Below, piece by piece: positions 13,866 to 14,127 of a DNA stretch of 14,127 bases. The position numbers and the translations under genes were made by a program. The stretch lies in contig JAEWZA010000166.1 of the NCBI GenBank assembly GCA_023395575.1, positions 1 to 14,127 of the forward strand, read 5' to 3'. The stretch's first letter is position 1. Each line of letters starts with the position of its first letter. The notes below the pieces were generated by a model. That model was not told the DNA's origin. It did not search any database and was given only the letters and a program-made list of their open reading frames with translations. The stretch comes from Bacillota bacterium. GTDB lineage: Bacteria > Bacillota > Clostridia > Acetivibrionales > DSM-1351.

Positions 13866-14127
13866 ATTTCGTTGCAAAAGTACTAAAGTTGCTATAATTA
13901 AATCAAAACCAACTTAAAAAACAAACTACTTAAATTTAACACGCTATTATCCATCAATAACACACTCTCAATAACTTATTCCAACTTATGGCTATAATAA
14001 TAATCCCCATTTATTTTTCGGCAAAATTTGAGTAATAAATCGCAAAAGTAGACAAGCCAAACTTTATTATTTCTTATAGAATAAAATAAACAAGTTAATT
14101 TACAAACTCAGTCTATTGGTGTTCAAC
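13866..14127. other. Right-edge sequence without a recognised gene
   Basis: No frame is open for long on either strand, and no promoter or hairpin stands out. GCAAAAGTA occurs twice in the same orientation (near 13875 and 14042). It may be the upstream region of a gene beyond the window, or a worn end of a mobile element; I cannot decide. Confidence 0.4.

Noticed and set aside
13866..14127. A transposase start or insertion-sequence end at the right edge.
   Set aside because: No open frame, terminal inverted repeat or target duplication could be shown within the window.

Overview
The window is low-GC, strongly AT-biased DNA with Shine-Dalgarno-led genes and Clostridia-like gene content: a peptidase-ABC exporter, SPASM radical SAM peptide maturases and a TrpB2-type tryptophan synthase. 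An anaerobic or microaerotolerant Firmicute of class Clostridia is the best guess. No rRNA, tRNA or other taxonomic marker fixes it further.

Positions 1-8592 form a ribosomally made, post-translationally modified peptide (RiPP) locus. The minus strand carries the export arm: a peptidase-containing ABC transporter (1344-3707) followed by an HlyD-type adaptor that runs off the left edge (1-1217). Divergently on the plus strand lie a Cys-free double-glycine precursor (4254-4451), a radical SAM/SPASM enzyme with an N-terminal PqqD-like recognition domain (4554-6020), two paralogous double-glycine precursors (6192-6338 and 6654-6881), and a second radical SAM/SPASM enzyme with a C-terminal TPR domain (6997-8523). 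A long hairpin (8542-8592) ends this block. The two paralogous precursors share almost identical leaders, but their cores differ and carry one and three X-Tyr-Gly sites. The second radical SAM enzyme resembles the PlpX/nif11-class maturases. This suggests a spliceotide-like system in which a tyramine unit is excised at X-Tyr-Gly to leave an alpha-keto-beta-amino acid. The first precursor has neither Cys nor X-Tyr-Gly, so the chemistry of the first enzyme is open.

The two precursor cassettes are a diverged tandem duplication. The second copy starts with a leftover of the 3' end of the upstream radical SAM gene. Each precursor is bracketed by a CATAATA..CCTATAGG direct repeat and followed by a near-identical GGATGCGGA hairpin without a U-tract. 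This layout points to cassette-style duplication and diversification of the core, and to RNA-level control of expression.

Positions 8593-14127 look like ordinary chromosomal flank: an FAD-dependent oxidoreductase with a C-terminal Rieske domain (8722-10251), a 52-residue zinc-ribbon-like protein (10464-10622, minus), a seven-helix YwaF/TIGR02206-like membrane protein (10861-11655, minus), and a stand-alone TrpB2 (12338-13702) ending at a clear terminator. A 682-base gene-free stretch upstream of trpB holds two sizeable inverted repeats. No tRNA, rRNA, CRISPR array, complete insertion sequence, dedicated immunity gene or regulator was found.
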